From an uncultured bacterium (GTDB lineage: Bacteria > Pseudomonadota > Gammaproteobacteria > Burkholderiales > Burkholderiaceae_E), in NCBI GenBank assembly GCA_903866395.1, contig CAIPNM010000114.1, positions 1-37,655 on the forward strand: a stretch of 37,655 nucleotides of DNA, read 5' to 3'. The position numbers were made by a program, and so were the translations under genes. The notes beneath the pieces were generated by a model that did not search any database, had not been told where the DNA came from, and saw only the letters and a list, made by a program, of their open reading frames with translations. Of the stretch, positions 7,717 to 15,961 are shown piece after piece; position 1 is the first letter of the stretch; the number at the start of each line of letters is the position of its first letter.

Positions 7717-8807
7717 CAGCGCGGACCCGGGTCGGGGGGATTAGGCGGTCGCACCGCGGCCGATATCTCGGTGCCCGCGCGCGGGTGGCCCTCTGCCGCA
7801 TCGTCTGCGCTGTCGTCGGTCTGGCTATCGGGCTCACCGAAGAGCAACATCAGATTGACGCCGTGGCGGCGCGCGCCCGACTCTGAAACCAGCAAGTCGA
7901 GTGTGACGGTGGCGAGGTCGTCAGCCGCTGCGTCGACATGCGGATCGCGATCAGAGTGAAAGATCTTGAGATAGTGGCCGCAGCTGTCGCAGACCTCGGC
8001 TTGCGCTACCGCCGAGGCCGCAGCCCCGGTATCGGGTTCGTCGGCCGCACGCTGCAATGATTGATAAGTGATGGCCTGCGTGGACAGACAGTGCGCGCAT
8101 TTGATCCGCACCATGTGCCACTGCAGTCCGCAGAGGGAGCACCCGAGGTAGCGCTGGCCCAGCAGATCGCCAGCGTTACGGGTGACGCTTGCCACCGGTT
8201 TACTCGCGCAGGCCGGGCAGACGGTTTCGTCTTCAATGCGGCCAAAGGGCTGGCCACGGCCGATTGCGCTCGCCTGGACGGATAGCAGCAGATGCGTGAA
8301 ATACACTTGTAGCCCGGCAGCCACCAGCGGGGCGGCTGCCAGATCGAGGCCGCGCGTGACGCCGGCAAGCAGACAGTCGGCCTGCGTCTCTAGCCATGAG
8401 TCTTCGGCGCGGGCGACACGCCCGATTGTGTCGCGGGCTGCTGGAGGAAGCGAATCGGGCAGCCGGGCGAGCAGCGCACGGAGCTCGCTTCGCCAGGCCG
8501 GATCGCGCGGAAAGTCAATCGCGGCAAGCGGCGGCGCGAGCCGGCTTGCTGCGCGATCAAGCGCTTCATGATCAGGTAACGCCACGGCGGGGTAGGCGGC
8601 AAGCTGCGCCTGCTGCGCACTCGCAAGATCGGCTGCGAAGAGCAGAAACTCGCGCATGGGGTGGTTGGCGGCCAGTTGGCGCAGCCGCATTTCGCGCTCG
8701 GCGAAATGCGTGCCGCGCTCCGGCCAGAGCAGATAGGGCGTCTCGCCACCCGAGCGGGCGGCGATTTCTTCGGGCGACATCACCCGTACGGTGGCTGTGG
8801 CTCCCAT
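7716..8807 (-). CDS. fdhE: Formate dehydrogenase accessory protein FdhE
   Basis: FdhE is a cytoplasmic iron-binding protein needed for assembly of respiratory formate dehydrogenases. Four Cys pairs typical of the family are seen: CPAC, CSLC, CAHC and CDSC, the last in CDSCGHYLK. The central DETVCPAC and GLQWHMVRIKC regions are characteristic. I choose the ATG at 8807 because the resulting TVRVMSPEEI aligns with the start of E. coli FdhE. A TTG at 8825 and an ATG at 8780 are alternatives. The protein has a C-terminal acidic and proline-rich tail of about 40 residues beyond the usual end. It lies between the gamma subunit gene and selA, which it overlaps by one base. Confidence 0.93.
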   Translation of the reverse strand: MGATATVRVMSPEEIAARSGGETPYLLWPERGTHFAEREMRLRQLAANHPMREFLLFAADLASAQQAQLAAYPAVALPDHEALDRAASRLAPPLAAIDFPRDPAWRSELRALLARLPDSLPPAARDTIGRVARAEDSWLETQADCLLAGVTRGLDLAAAPLVAAGLQVYFTHLLLSVQASAIGRGQPFGRIEDETVCPACASKPVASVTRNAGDLLGQRYLGCSLCGLQWHMVRIKCAHCLSTQAITYQSLQRAADEPDTGAAASAVAQAEVCDSCGHYLKIFHSDRDPHVDAAADDLATVTLDLLVSESGARRHGVNLMLLFGEPDSQTDDSADDAAEGHPRAGTEISAAVRPPNPPDPGPR

Positions 8808-8829
8808 CGGGTGATGTGTAACCAAGGGC

Positions 8830-9450
8830 TTAGCGGCCCTTGGTGACCTCCTGATGCCACAGCGGGTGGTTGGCCTTCGCCCAGCTCTCGGTGACGGTGC
8901 CGCGGGTCATGGCTCGGATGGTCCCCTTCACCCAGATCGCCGCATAGACATGCATGATGGTGCTGAGGATCAGCACCACGGCGGAGATGGAGTGAAGCAG
9001 CACCGCCGCGCGCATGGCTTCCACCGAGAAGTAGGGCGCAAACCACGGCCGCCAGAACATCACACCGGTGACGAGCAGCACAACCAGCGAGAGCGCCATC
9101 ACCCAGAAGGTGAGCTTCTGCGCGTAGTTGTATTTGCCCACCGGCGGGAGCCCCGATTTGTCGCCGCTCAGCATCTTGCCCATGTGCTTGGCCCACTCTC
9201 GATCGGCAGCGGTGATCAGGTTGTCTTTCCAGAGCCGGATGAATAGCCCAAGAAAACCAATCACCATCAGCAGACCCATCACCGGATGCAGGATCCGGGT
9301 CCAGCTGCCGCCGCCGAAGAGGTTCGAGAAGAAGAACATGGACGGATGGAAGAACGCGAGGCCCGAAAGCGCGGCGAGCACGAACATGAGCGCGATGAAC
9401 CAGTGGTTCATCCGGTCGCCGTCCTTGTAGCGTTGCAGGAGCCTATTCAT
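8830..9450 (-). CDS. fdhC: Formate dehydrogenase gamma subunit (cytochrome b556)
   Basis: This inner-membrane di-heme b subunit passes electrons from the iron-sulfur subunit to quinone. Four hydrophobic helices are visible. Candidate heme ligands are the early His in MNHWFIALMF, His in RILHPVMG, and later His in VLLHSISAVVL and STIMHVYAAIWVKG. The C-terminal GTIRAMTRGTVTESWAKANHP matches FdnI/FdoI-type ends. The 206-residue length is normal. A GTG at 9453 directly precedes the ATG at 9450; I use the ATG, which overlaps the fdhB stop. Gene order A-B-C is the same as fdnGHI in E. coli. Confidence 0.95.
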   Translation of the reverse strand: MNRLLQRYKDGDRMNHWFIALMFVLAALSGLAFFHPSMFFFSNLFGGGSWTRILHPVMGLLMVIGFLGLFIRLWKDNLITAADREWAKHMGKMLSGDKSGLPPVGKYNYAQKLTFWVMALSLVVLLVTGVMFWRPWFAPYFSVEAMRAAVLLHSISAVVLILSTIMHVYAAIWVKGTIRAMTRGTVTESWAKANHPLWHQEVTKGR

Positions 9451-10322
9451 CACGCTTCCTCCTTCTCTGCCTTGTCCTCGACCGGACCGACCTTCATGTA
9501 GTGGAAGAACCCGGCCACCATGGCGCCAATCATGCCGGCGACCGCCAGTGGCTTGGCAAGACCCTTCCAGAGCGACACCATCGGATCGATGCGCGGATTG
9601 GCAGGAAGCTCCTCAAGATGCGGCTTATCGGCGTGCTTGAGCACATACATCACATGTGTGCCGCCCACGCCAGCGGGGTTGTAGAGCCCCGCATTCTGGA
9701 AGCCCCGCTCCTTCAGCTCGCCCGCACGCTTCTCGCCGTAGCTCACCATGTCGTCTTTGGTGCCGAACGAAATGGCGCCAGTCGGACAGGTTTTTACGCA
9801 GGCAGGCTCGAGCCCGACGCTGACGCGGTCGGAGCAGAGCGTGCATTTGTAAGCCTTGTTGTCCTTCTGGCTGATGCGCGGCACATCGAACGGGCAGCCC
9901 TTCACGCAGTAGCCGCAGCCCACGCAGTTTTCCGAGATGAAGTCGACGATGCCGTTGGCGTACTTGACGATCGCGCCCGGCGAGGGGCAGGCCTTGAGGC
10001 AGCCCGGATCCTCGCAGTGCATGCAGCCGTCCTTTCGGATCAGCCACTCGAGTGACCCCGCCTTGGGCTCGACCTCGTAGAACTTCATTACCGTCCAGGA
10101 GCTGGGCGTGAGGTCAGACGGGTTGTCATAGACGCCCACGGTTTCACCAACTTCATCGCGCAGATCGTTCCAGTTCATGCACGCGACCTGGCAGGCCTTA
10201 CAGCCGATGCACTTGGACTCGTCGATGAGCTTTGCGATTTGCGGGATGGCCTGCCGCACCTGGGGGGTGGGCAGGGTTGTGGCCGATCGGGCCACGACGT
10301 CCAGGGATTGAAGACTGGCCAT
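9450..10322 (-). CDS. fdhB: Formate dehydrogenase beta subunit (iron-sulfur, membrane anchored)
   Basis: This 290-residue FdnH/FdoH-type subunit wires electrons from the catalytic subunit to the cytochrome b. Four [4Fe-4S] ferredoxin-like Cys clusters are seen: [37 protein letters not shown] and CTLCSDRV, the last continued by CVKTCP. A single hydrophobic helix near the C-terminus ([15 protein letters not shown]) is the expected membrane anchor. The start ATG at 10322 is preceded by TGAGGAG, which both ends fdhA and supplies a strong ribosome binding site. E. coli FdnH is 294 residues, so the length is normal. Confidence 0.97.
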   Translation of the reverse strand: MASLQSLDVVARSATTLPTPQVRQAIPQIAKLIDESKCIGCKACQVACMNWNDLRDEVGETVGVYDNPSDLTPSSWTVMKFYEVEPKAGSLEWLIRKDGCMHCEDPGCLKACPSPGAIVKYANGIVDFISENCVGCGYCVKGCPFDVPRISQKDNKAYKCTLCSDRVSVGLEPACVKTCPTGAISFGTKDDMVSYGEKRAGELKERGFQNAGLYNPAGVGGTHVMYVLKHADKPHLEELPANPRIDPMVSLWKGLAKPLAVAGMIGAMVAGFFHYMKVGPVEDKAEKEEA

Positions 10323-10333
10323 GGCTTAGCTCC

Positions 10334-13300
10334 TCATGCCTTCTCGATGTTGACCAGGAACGCCTTGTATTCCGGCGTCTGGGAGTTGGCGTCGCCGACG
10401 AAAGGCGTGAGCGCATTGGCCAGATAGCCATTCTGCGTGACGCCCTTGAAACCCCAGTGGATGGGGATGCCGACGTGATGGACCTTCTTGCCGTTGACCT
10501 CCAGCGCCTTCATGCGCTTGGTGACCACGCACGCCGCGAACACCTCGCCGCGATTGGACTTCACCTTCACGCGGTCGCCCTGCTTGATGCCTTTCTCCCG
10601 GGCGAGCTCCTCACCGATCTCGACAAACGGCGCCGGCTGCGTGATGGCGTTGCTGCGCGAGTGTTTGGTCCAGAAGTGCAGATGCTCGGTGAGCCGGTAG
10701 GTGGTGGCGGCGTAGGGGAACTCCTCTTTCTTGCCGAACGCCTCCAAGTCGCCCTTGTAGACCCGGGCGGCGGGATTGCTGACCGCCTTGGGGTTGGTCG
10801 GGCACATCAGGTTCACGCCCACCGGGGTTTCGAATGGCTCGTAGTGCTCGGGGAACGGGCCCTCATTCATGGCAACCGCGTAGAGGCGCGCGACGCCCTC
10901 GGGGTTCATGATGAAGGGACCGACGTTCTGCTCGGGCGCGGCATCGGGCCGGATATCGGGCACGTCGACCCCACCCGCCCAGGTGCCGTTCCAGGCCAGA
11001 TATTTCCGGGACGGATCCCAGGGCTTACCTTGCGCATCAGCGCTTGCGCGGTTGTAGAGGATACGGCGGTTGGCTGGCCACGAGAATCCCCAGCCCGGGA
11101 AGACACCAAGCCCGGAGGGATCACTCGTGTCGCGCCGCTGCGTGAGGTTGCCGGTGGGGCCGAACGATCCGCAGTAGATCCAGTTGCCGCAGGCCGTGGT
11201 GCCATCGTCACGCAGCAGCGCGAAGCCCGCGAGCTGTGTGCCGGCGGCCACCTGAACGGCACGCGGTGCATCCGGATTTTTGGGATCGGGCGGTGCGAGC
11301 AGGTTCACCAGCGCCCGGCCGTTGATCTCGCGCAGCACCTCATCCGGCGCCGGGGACGATGGATTGGAATAATTCCAGGTGAGCGCCGCGATCGGTTCGG
11401 GAAGCTTGCCGCCATCCTTGGCATAGAGCTCACGCAGCTTCATGAAGAGCCGCGAGATGATCTCGGAGTCGGCCTTGGATTGCCCCGGCGGATCAACCGC
11501 CTTCTCCTTCCAGCTGATCACCCGGCTGGAGTTGGTGAAGGTGCCGGTTTCTTCGGCAAAGCAGCTGGTGGGCAGCCGGAACACCTCGGTGCGGATCTTG
11601 GTGGGGTCCACATCATTGAGCGGCCCGAAGTTCTTCCAGAACTCGCTGGTTTCGGTCTCAAGCGGATCAAACACCACCATGTACTTGAGTTTGGCCAGAC
11701 CCGCCGAGAGCTTCTTCTTGTTGGGCACCGCTGCGAGCGGGTTAAAGCCCTGGCAGAGGAAGCCATTCATCTTGCCCTGATGCATGAGCTCGAACATGGC
11801 GAGCACGTCGTAGGCGCCATCGCGCTTGGGCAACCAGTCGTAGGCGAAGTCGTTATCCTTGGTGGCGGCGTTACCGTAGTAGGCCTTCATCAGGCTGGTG
11901 TGCCACTTGGGGAAGTTCTGCGTGAACGCCATCTGATTGGGGCGGATCGCCTTACCGGTACGCGCCGCCAGGTATTTCACCCGGGTGTCGTCCGAATCGG
12001 TGGGCGCACTCATGTAGCCCGACAGGTTCTCGGGCAGCGCGCACATGTCGGTGATGCCCTGCACATTGGCGTGGCCCCGGAGCGCGTTCACCCCGCCACC
12101 CGGCCGACCCATGTTGCCCAGCAGCAGCTGGATCATGGCCATGGTGCGGATATTCTGCGAGCCCACCGAATGCTGCGTCCAGCCAAGCGCGTAGAGGATC
12201 GTCATCACCTTGTCGGTTGCTGACGTCTCGCCCAGCATCTCCGCCACCTTCAGGAACTGATCCTTGGGCGTGCCGGTGATCTTGCTCACCATCTCGGGCG
12301 TGTAGCGCGAGAAATGCTTCTTCATGAGCTGGAAGACGCACTGCGGGTCCTGCAGCGTGTCATCGGTTTTCACGAAGCCATCGGGCCCCATCTGGTAGCC
12401 CCAGCTCGCCTTGTTATAGCTGCGCGAGCCTTCGTTGTAGCCGGTGAAAAAGCCGTTGTCGAAGCCGTATTCATCCTTCACCAGGAAGCTCGCGTCGGTA
12501 TTGAGCTTCACATAGTCGAGGTGAATCTTGTTGTTGATGAGCAGATAGTTGATGACGCCGGCCAGAAACGCGATGTCGGTGCCCACGCGGATCGGCGCGT
12601 AGTAGTCGGCCACCGCCGCACTGCGCGTGAACCGCGGGTCAACGACAATGAGCTTCGCCTTGCGGTGCTGCTGCGCCTCGGTCACCCATTTGAATCCGCA
12701 GGGGTGCGCCTCGGCGGCGTTGCCGCCCATGATCAGAACGAGATCCGTGTTCTTGATGTCGTTCCACGAGTTGGTCATCGCTCCGCGACCGAATGTCGGG
12801 CCCAGACTGGACACCGTCGGTGCGTGTCAGATGCGCGCTTGCGTATCGACTGCGACCATTCCCAGGCCGCGCGCCATCTTTACGGAGAGATAACCGGATT
12901 CGTTGCTGATTGCCGAGGACACGAGGAAACCGGTCGTGTTCCAGCGGTTAACCGTGACGCCAGCGTCGTTTTTCAGGATGAGGTTGGCATCGCGGTCGGC
13001 CTTCATGTGGCGGGCGATGCGGGTGAGGGCCTCATCCCAGGACACTGTTTTCCAGTCTTTCGAGCCGGGCTCGCGCACCTGAGGGTGCTTCAGACGGTTG
13101 GGCGACTGGATCATGTCCATCACACCGGCACCCTTGGGGCACAGGGTGCCACGATTGACCGGGTGATCGGGGTCGCCCTCGACATGGACGATCGACGACT
13201 TGACGTTCTTCGATTTGTCGCCGAGCGAGTACATGATCATCCCGCAGCTGACCGAGCAATACGGACAGGTGCTGCGGGTCTCGGTGGTCCGAGCCAGCTT

Positions 13301-13414
13301 GAAGTTACGCGTTTCGGCGATCGCCTCGGTGGGCGAGAAGCCGAGCGCTGCGAGACTCGAACCAATGAGTCCCGCGCTGCTGACCCGGAAAAACTGCCTC
13401 CGGTTCATATCCAT
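10334..13414 (-). CDS. fdhA: Formate dehydrogenase alpha subunit, selenocysteine- and molybdopterin-containing
   Basis: This catalytic subunit oxidises formate to CO2 at a bis-MGD molybdenum or tungsten centre in the periplasm. The frame is interrupted by TGA at 12827-12829, read as Sec196, the same residue number as Sec in E. coli FdnG. Flanking residues QARI-U-HAPTVSSLGPTFGRG closely match FdnG. The N-terminus has a twin-arginine signal (NRRQFFR) and then a [4Fe-4S] motif, CPYCSVSCG with CPKG. The full product is 1026 residues against 1015 in E. coli, and it keeps the C-terminal ANALTPFVGDANSQTPEYK-like end. The start at 13414 is preceded by GGAGG 11 bases upstream; an in-frame ATG at 13408 is an alternative. 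It is the first gene of the fdh-sel run. Confidence 0.97.
12788..12829 (-). promoter_or_regulatory. bSECIS element for UGA recoding in fdhA
   Basis: Reading the minus strand from the U of UGA as +1, a hairpin can be drawn. The outer stem is ACCGA with TCGGT, the middle stem CGG with CCG, a single bulged U follows at +17, the upper stem is GTCCA with TGGGC, and the loop is GTC with G at +23 and U at +24. In E. coli fdhF the bulged U17 and loop G23-U24 are the bases recognised by SelB, so the positions match exactly. This supports translation through the UGA rather than termination. Confidence 0.93.
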
Positions 13415-13502
13415 GATGATGTGATCCTCCTGCCCGGTGGGGCCAATAAGTAACGCTCTCGGTCGGTGGTCCGACTCTTGTTATGACTGTCGATTTTTGT
13501 CT

Positions 13503-13534
13503 GGTCGAGGTTTGGACGGATGTCAACCTCGACC
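13503..13534. repeat. Perfect 10-bp inverted repeat upstream of fdhA
   Basis: The arms GGTCGAGGTT (13503-13512) and AACCTCGACC (13525-13534) are perfectly complementary and separated by 12 bases. The repeat lies about 90 bases upstream of the fdhA start. The minus-strand TTGACA at 13521-13526 overlaps one arm. The arms are not followed by a T-run on either strand. It may be an operator for a regulator of the formate dehydrogenase operon; the protein is unknown. Confidence 0.55.
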
Positions 13535-13615
13535 GCTTTTCCCATGAGCCAACCCGACAGACGGCCGAAAACCGGCCCTTGTTCAGGACAAAATCGGAGT
13601 TTGCTCTCGCTTTGG

Positions 13616-13651
13616 AAAAAAGAAAACACCGCCCTGGGTTTTCCCGCGGTG
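13616..13651 (-). terminator. Rho-independent terminator-like hairpin with T-rich tail
   Basis: On the minus strand CACCGC (13651-13646) pairs with GCGGTG (13632-13627). Inside, GGG and CCC flank an AAAA loop. The tail TTTTCTTTTTT follows at 13626-13616. It lies 111 bases downstream of the rpoH stop and upstream of the fdhA promoter region, so it probably ends rpoH transcription and insulates the fdh operon. Confidence 0.7.
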
Positions 13652-13690
13652 CGGCGCTCGACAGCGGACCGTAGTGCCCGGGCCGGGTGC

Positions 13691-13714
13691 TTTAAACGAA
13701 GGCGGGGGCCTTCG
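13691..13714 (-). terminator. Hairpin with short T tract downstream of rpoH
   Basis: On the minus strand CGAAGGC (13714-13708) pairs with GCCTTCG (13703-13697) around a CCCC loop, then TTTAAA follows. The short T tract makes it a weaker terminator than the hairpin at 13616-13651. Confidence 0.5.
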
Positions 13715-13727
13715 CAGTGATGTCGGG

Positions 13728-13755
13728 CGGACAGGCCCCGCGCGGCGCCTGTCCG
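13728..13755. other. GC-rich hairpin just after the rpoH stop
   Basis: CGGACAGGC (13728-13736) and GCCTGTCCG (13747-13755) form a perfect 9-bp stem with a 10-base loop, six bases past the rpoH stop. No T tract follows it directly. It may protect the rpoH 3' end or act with the two hairpins farther downstream. Confidence 0.5.
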
Positions 13756-13761
13756 TTGCGC

Positions 13762-14655
13762 TCAGGCGTAGGCGGCGAGCGCGCCCTTCATTTTTTGGAG
13801 CGCCTTGACTTCGATCTGCCGTATCCGCTCGGCCGACACGCCAAACTCGTCGGCGAGCTCATGCAGCGTCATCGCGCCACCCTCGGCTTCATCGCGCAGC
13901 CACCGGGTTTCGATGATGCGGCGGCTCCGCGCATCCAGCGATTCCAGCGCCTGCGTGAGGCCCTCACCCTGCAGCCTGTCGTAGTTACGCGCCTGCAGGC
14001 GCTGTAGCGGCTCGGTGTCGGGGGCCGCCAGATAGGCGATCGGCGCGTAGTCTTCCTCACCGTCTTCGGTCTGACCCTCCAACGCCACGTCGCCGCCCGC
14101 CAGCCGGGTCTCCATCTCAACCACGTCGATGTTGCGGACATTGAGTTCCCGCGCCAGAGCGTCGATCTCAGCGTCGGTCATCGCCCGATTGCTTGATTTG
14201 TGCGATCGCAGGTTGAAGAAGAGCTTGCGCTGCGCCTTGGTGGTGGCTACCCGAACCAGTCGCCAGTTGCGCAGGATGTATTCATGAATCTCGGCCTTGA
14301 TCCAGTGGAGCGCAAACGACACCAGGCGTACGCCACGCTCGGGGTCGAAGCGCTTGACCGCTTTCATGAGCCCGATGTTGCCTTCCTGAATGAGGTCGGC
14401 ATGCGGCAGGCCGTAACCCAGATACTGGCGTGCGACGGACACCACCAGGCGCAGGTGCGACATCACCAGCTCGCGGGCGGCTTCGAGATCGGTGTGCTCG
14501 CGGAAGCGCCGGGCGAGTTCGGACTCCCGCTCAGCGGTCAGCATGGGCAACCGGTTGACCGCGGAAATGTAGGCGTCGATATTTCCGACCGGCGGCAGCG
14601 CGACGGCCGCGCCGGCGGCGCCACCCGGCACGAGTGCAGTCGAAACGAAAGACAT
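13762..14655 (-). CDS. rpoH: RNA polymerase sigma-32 (heat-shock sigma factor)
   Basis: This alternative sigma factor directs RNA polymerase to heat-shock promoters. Region 2 contains DLIQEGNIGLMKAVKRFDPERGVRL-like residues and SFALHWIKAEIHEYI. The RpoH box QRKLFFNLR distinguishes it from RpoD and RpoS. Region 4 ends with the helix-turn-helix TLHELADEFGVSAERIRQIE. The length is 297 residues against 284 in E. coli. The N-terminal 25 residues are Ala/Gly/Pro-rich. It is transcribed in the same direction as ftsY, 161 bases downstream, but has its own promoter with a CIRCE operator, so it is probably regulated independently. Confidence 0.97.
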   Translation of the reverse strand: MSFVSTALVPGGAAGAAVALPPVGNIDAYISAVNRLPMLTAERESELARRFREHTDLEAARELVMSHLRLVVSVARQYLGYGLPHADLIQEGNIGLMKAVKRFDPERGVRLVSFALHWIKAEIHEYILRNWRLVRVATTKAQRKLFFNLRSHKSSNRAMTDAEIDALARELNVRNIDVVEMETRLAGGDVALEGQTEDGEEDYAPIAYLAAPDTEPLQRLQARNYDRLQGEGLTQALESLDARSRRIIETRWLRDEAEGGAMTLHELADEFGVSAERIRQIEVKALQKMKGALAAYA

Positions 14656-14720
14656 GGTGTGCGTTCCTCTAGATGGGCTGACGACGGAGCCGGATGGTTC
14701 CTGACCCGTCAGTCATCAAA

Positions 14721-14750
14721 ATGTTAGCACTCTCGGTCAGTGAGTGCCAA
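14721..14750 (-). promoter_or_regulatory. Sigma70-type promoter of rpoH
   Basis: On the minus strand a -35 hexamer TTGGCA (14750-14745) and a -10 hexamer TAACAT (14726-14721) are separated by 18 bases. They match the consensus at five and four of six positions. Transcription would begin about 60 bases upstream of the rpoH ATG. The CIRCE element covers the -35, the spacer and half of the -10. Confidence 0.7.
14724..14750. promoter_or_regulatory. CIRCE operator (HrcA site) over the rpoH promoter
   Basis: The plus strand reads TTAGCACTC (14724-14732), nine spacer bases, then GAGTGCCAA (14742-14750). The CIRCE consensus is TTAGCACTC-N9-GAGTGCTAA, so 17 of 18 arm bases match. HrcA bound here would cover the promoter, repressing rpoH until heat or misfolded protein titrates GroEL away from HrcA. 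No hrcA gene is in the window. Confidence 0.92.
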
Positions 14751-14816
14751 GACCCGGGTCGTCACGTCGTGTGAACAAAGTGTGACCTCGGTCACGGCGC
14801 AGGCGGCGCGCCGGAA

Positions 14817-15905
14817 TCAGCCGATCAACGCGGCGGCAAATTCATCGGCGCTGAAGGCCTCGAGGTCTTCCAGCGCTTCGCCTACCCCGATGAACACCAC
14901 CGGAACGGGTCGGTCGCGACGGGTGTGGGCGAGCGCGACCAGTGCGCCCCCCTTGGCGGTGCCGTCGAGCTTGGTCACGATGAGCCCGGTGAGGCCCAAC
15001 GCGTCGTCGAAGGCTGCCACCTGGGCGAGCATGTTCTGGCCTGTGTTCCCATCGAGCACCAGCAGCACCTCATGGGGCGCCTCGTCCATGGCTTTGCCGA
15101 TCACACGCTTGACTTTGCGCAGTTCGTCCATGAGGTGCAGTTGGGTGGGGAGCCGGCCGGCCGTATCGATCATGACCACGCCCACGCCGCGGGCTCGTGC
15201 GGCGCTCACCGAGTCGAAGGCCACCGCCGCCGGGTCGCCGCCCTGTTGCGCGATCACGTCAACCGAATTTCTGGCGCCCCACTGTGCGAGTTGCTCGCGG
15301 GCGGCGGCTCGGAAGGTGTCGCCCGCAGCGAGCAGCACCGATTTGCCCTCGCGCTGCAGATGGCGTGCGAGCTTGCCGATGGAGGTGGTTTTGCCTGCGC
15401 CATTGACCCCCGCGACCATCATCACCAGCGGTTGCGCGCGATCAATGTCGATGGCTCGCTCGAAGGGTCGCATCAGCTGGGCGATCAGCTCGCGAAGGCA
15501 TGCTTTCACTTCGCCCGCGTCGGTGATCCGGCGGTCGCGAACCGTTCGTTTCAGCTCATCAAGCAGCCATTGCGTGGCGGCAACCCCCGTGTCACTGGTG
15601 AGGAGCGCGGTTTCGAGTTCCTCGAACAGGGCCTCGTCGACCGGCACGCCAGTAAACAAGGTTGCGAGGCTGTTTCGCGTGCGGGCAAGGCCCGCGTTCA
15701 ACCGTTTGAACCAGGAGGCCCGGGATGGGGGGGAAGCCGCTGGGGGGGCGGCCGACGCGGCCTCGTTGACGGTCGAAGCGGCCGCACCCGGTACGACCTC
15801 GGCCGTCAGTGCTTGTCCGGACGCCCCAAGCGCGGTGGGCGTCTGCGCAGACGCATCCGGGCTTGGCGTGGGTGGGGACTTTTTGCGACGAAAGAATCCG
15901 AACAT
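14817..15905 (-). CDS. ftsY: Signal recognition particle receptor FtsY
   Basis: FtsY is the membrane-associated GTPase that receives SRP-ribosome complexes for co-translational insertion. The NG domain shows G1 GVNGAGKTTSIGKLA, G2/I-box DTFRAAAREQL, G3 DTAGR and G4 TKLDGTAKGG. The N-terminal A domain is short, Ala/Pro-rich and variable. I choose the ATG at 15905 (MFGFFRRKK), because a short basic, aromatic start is typical; an upstream start at 15917 would add four residues. The product is 362 residues. It is divergent from the M16 peptidase gene, with 56 bases between the starts. Confidence 0.97.
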   Translation of the reverse strand: MFGFFRRKKSPPTPSPDASAQTPTALGASGQALTAEVVPGAAASTVNEAASAAPPAASPPSRASWFKRLNAGLARTRNSLATLFTGVPVDEALFEELETALLTSDTGVAATQWLLDELKRTVRDRRITDAGEVKACLRELIAQLMRPFERAIDIDRAQPLVMMVAGVNGAGKTTSIGKLARHLQREGKSVLLAAGDTFRAAAREQLAQWGARNSVDVIAQQGGDPAAVAFDSVSAARARGVGVVMIDTAGRLPTQLHLMDELRKVKRVIGKAMDEAPHEVLLVLDGNTGQNMLAQVAAFDDALGLTGLIVTKLDGTAKGGALVALAHTRRDRPVPVVFIGVGEALEDLEAFSADEFAAALIG

Positions 15906-15961
15906 GGCTACACTCAACCCTCCATTCTAGCCTTGGCTTCCCCTTGAATCCGTTTACCTTG

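Larger units (their letters stand above)
13415..13761. other. Intergenic region between fdhA and rpoH (347 bp)
   Basis: This is the largest non-coding stretch of the window. It should hold the fdh operon promoter and leader on the rpoH-distal side, and rpoH 3' end signals on the other. I see a 10-bp-arm palindrome (13503-13534) and three hairpins (13627-13651, 13697-13714, 13728-13755), listed separately. A TTGACA hexamer occurs on the minus strand at 13521-13526, but no good -10 follows at the right spacing, so I do not call a promoter. The stretch is more AT-rich than its surroundings between 13480 and 13640. No convincing ORF is present. Confidence 0.6.

Noticed and set aside
10232-12223. 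Long plus-strand open frame (663 codons) antisense to fdhA
   Set aside because: The sequence is a shadow of the fdhA coding frame in GC-rich DNA; it has His/Arg/Gly-rich composition and no domain. fdhA on the other strand aligns along its whole length with FdnG.
12827-12829. Reading the TGA in fdhA as a nonsense mutation or pseudogene
   Set aside because: The frame continues without shift for 831 more codons, flanking residues match Sec-containing FdnG, a bSECIS follows, and selA, selB and selC are in the same operon.
13521-13526. A sigma70 promoter for fdhA based on the minus-strand TTGACA
   Set aside because: The -35 is perfect but the hexamers at 17-18 bases (CAGACA, AGACAA) are poor -10 elements, so I report only the palindrome.
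14782-14795. Short palindrome GTGACC-TC-GGTCAC between ftsY and the CIRCE
   Set aside because: Six-base arms are short enough to arise by chance in this GC-rich DNA, no T-run follows, and no known operator is matched.
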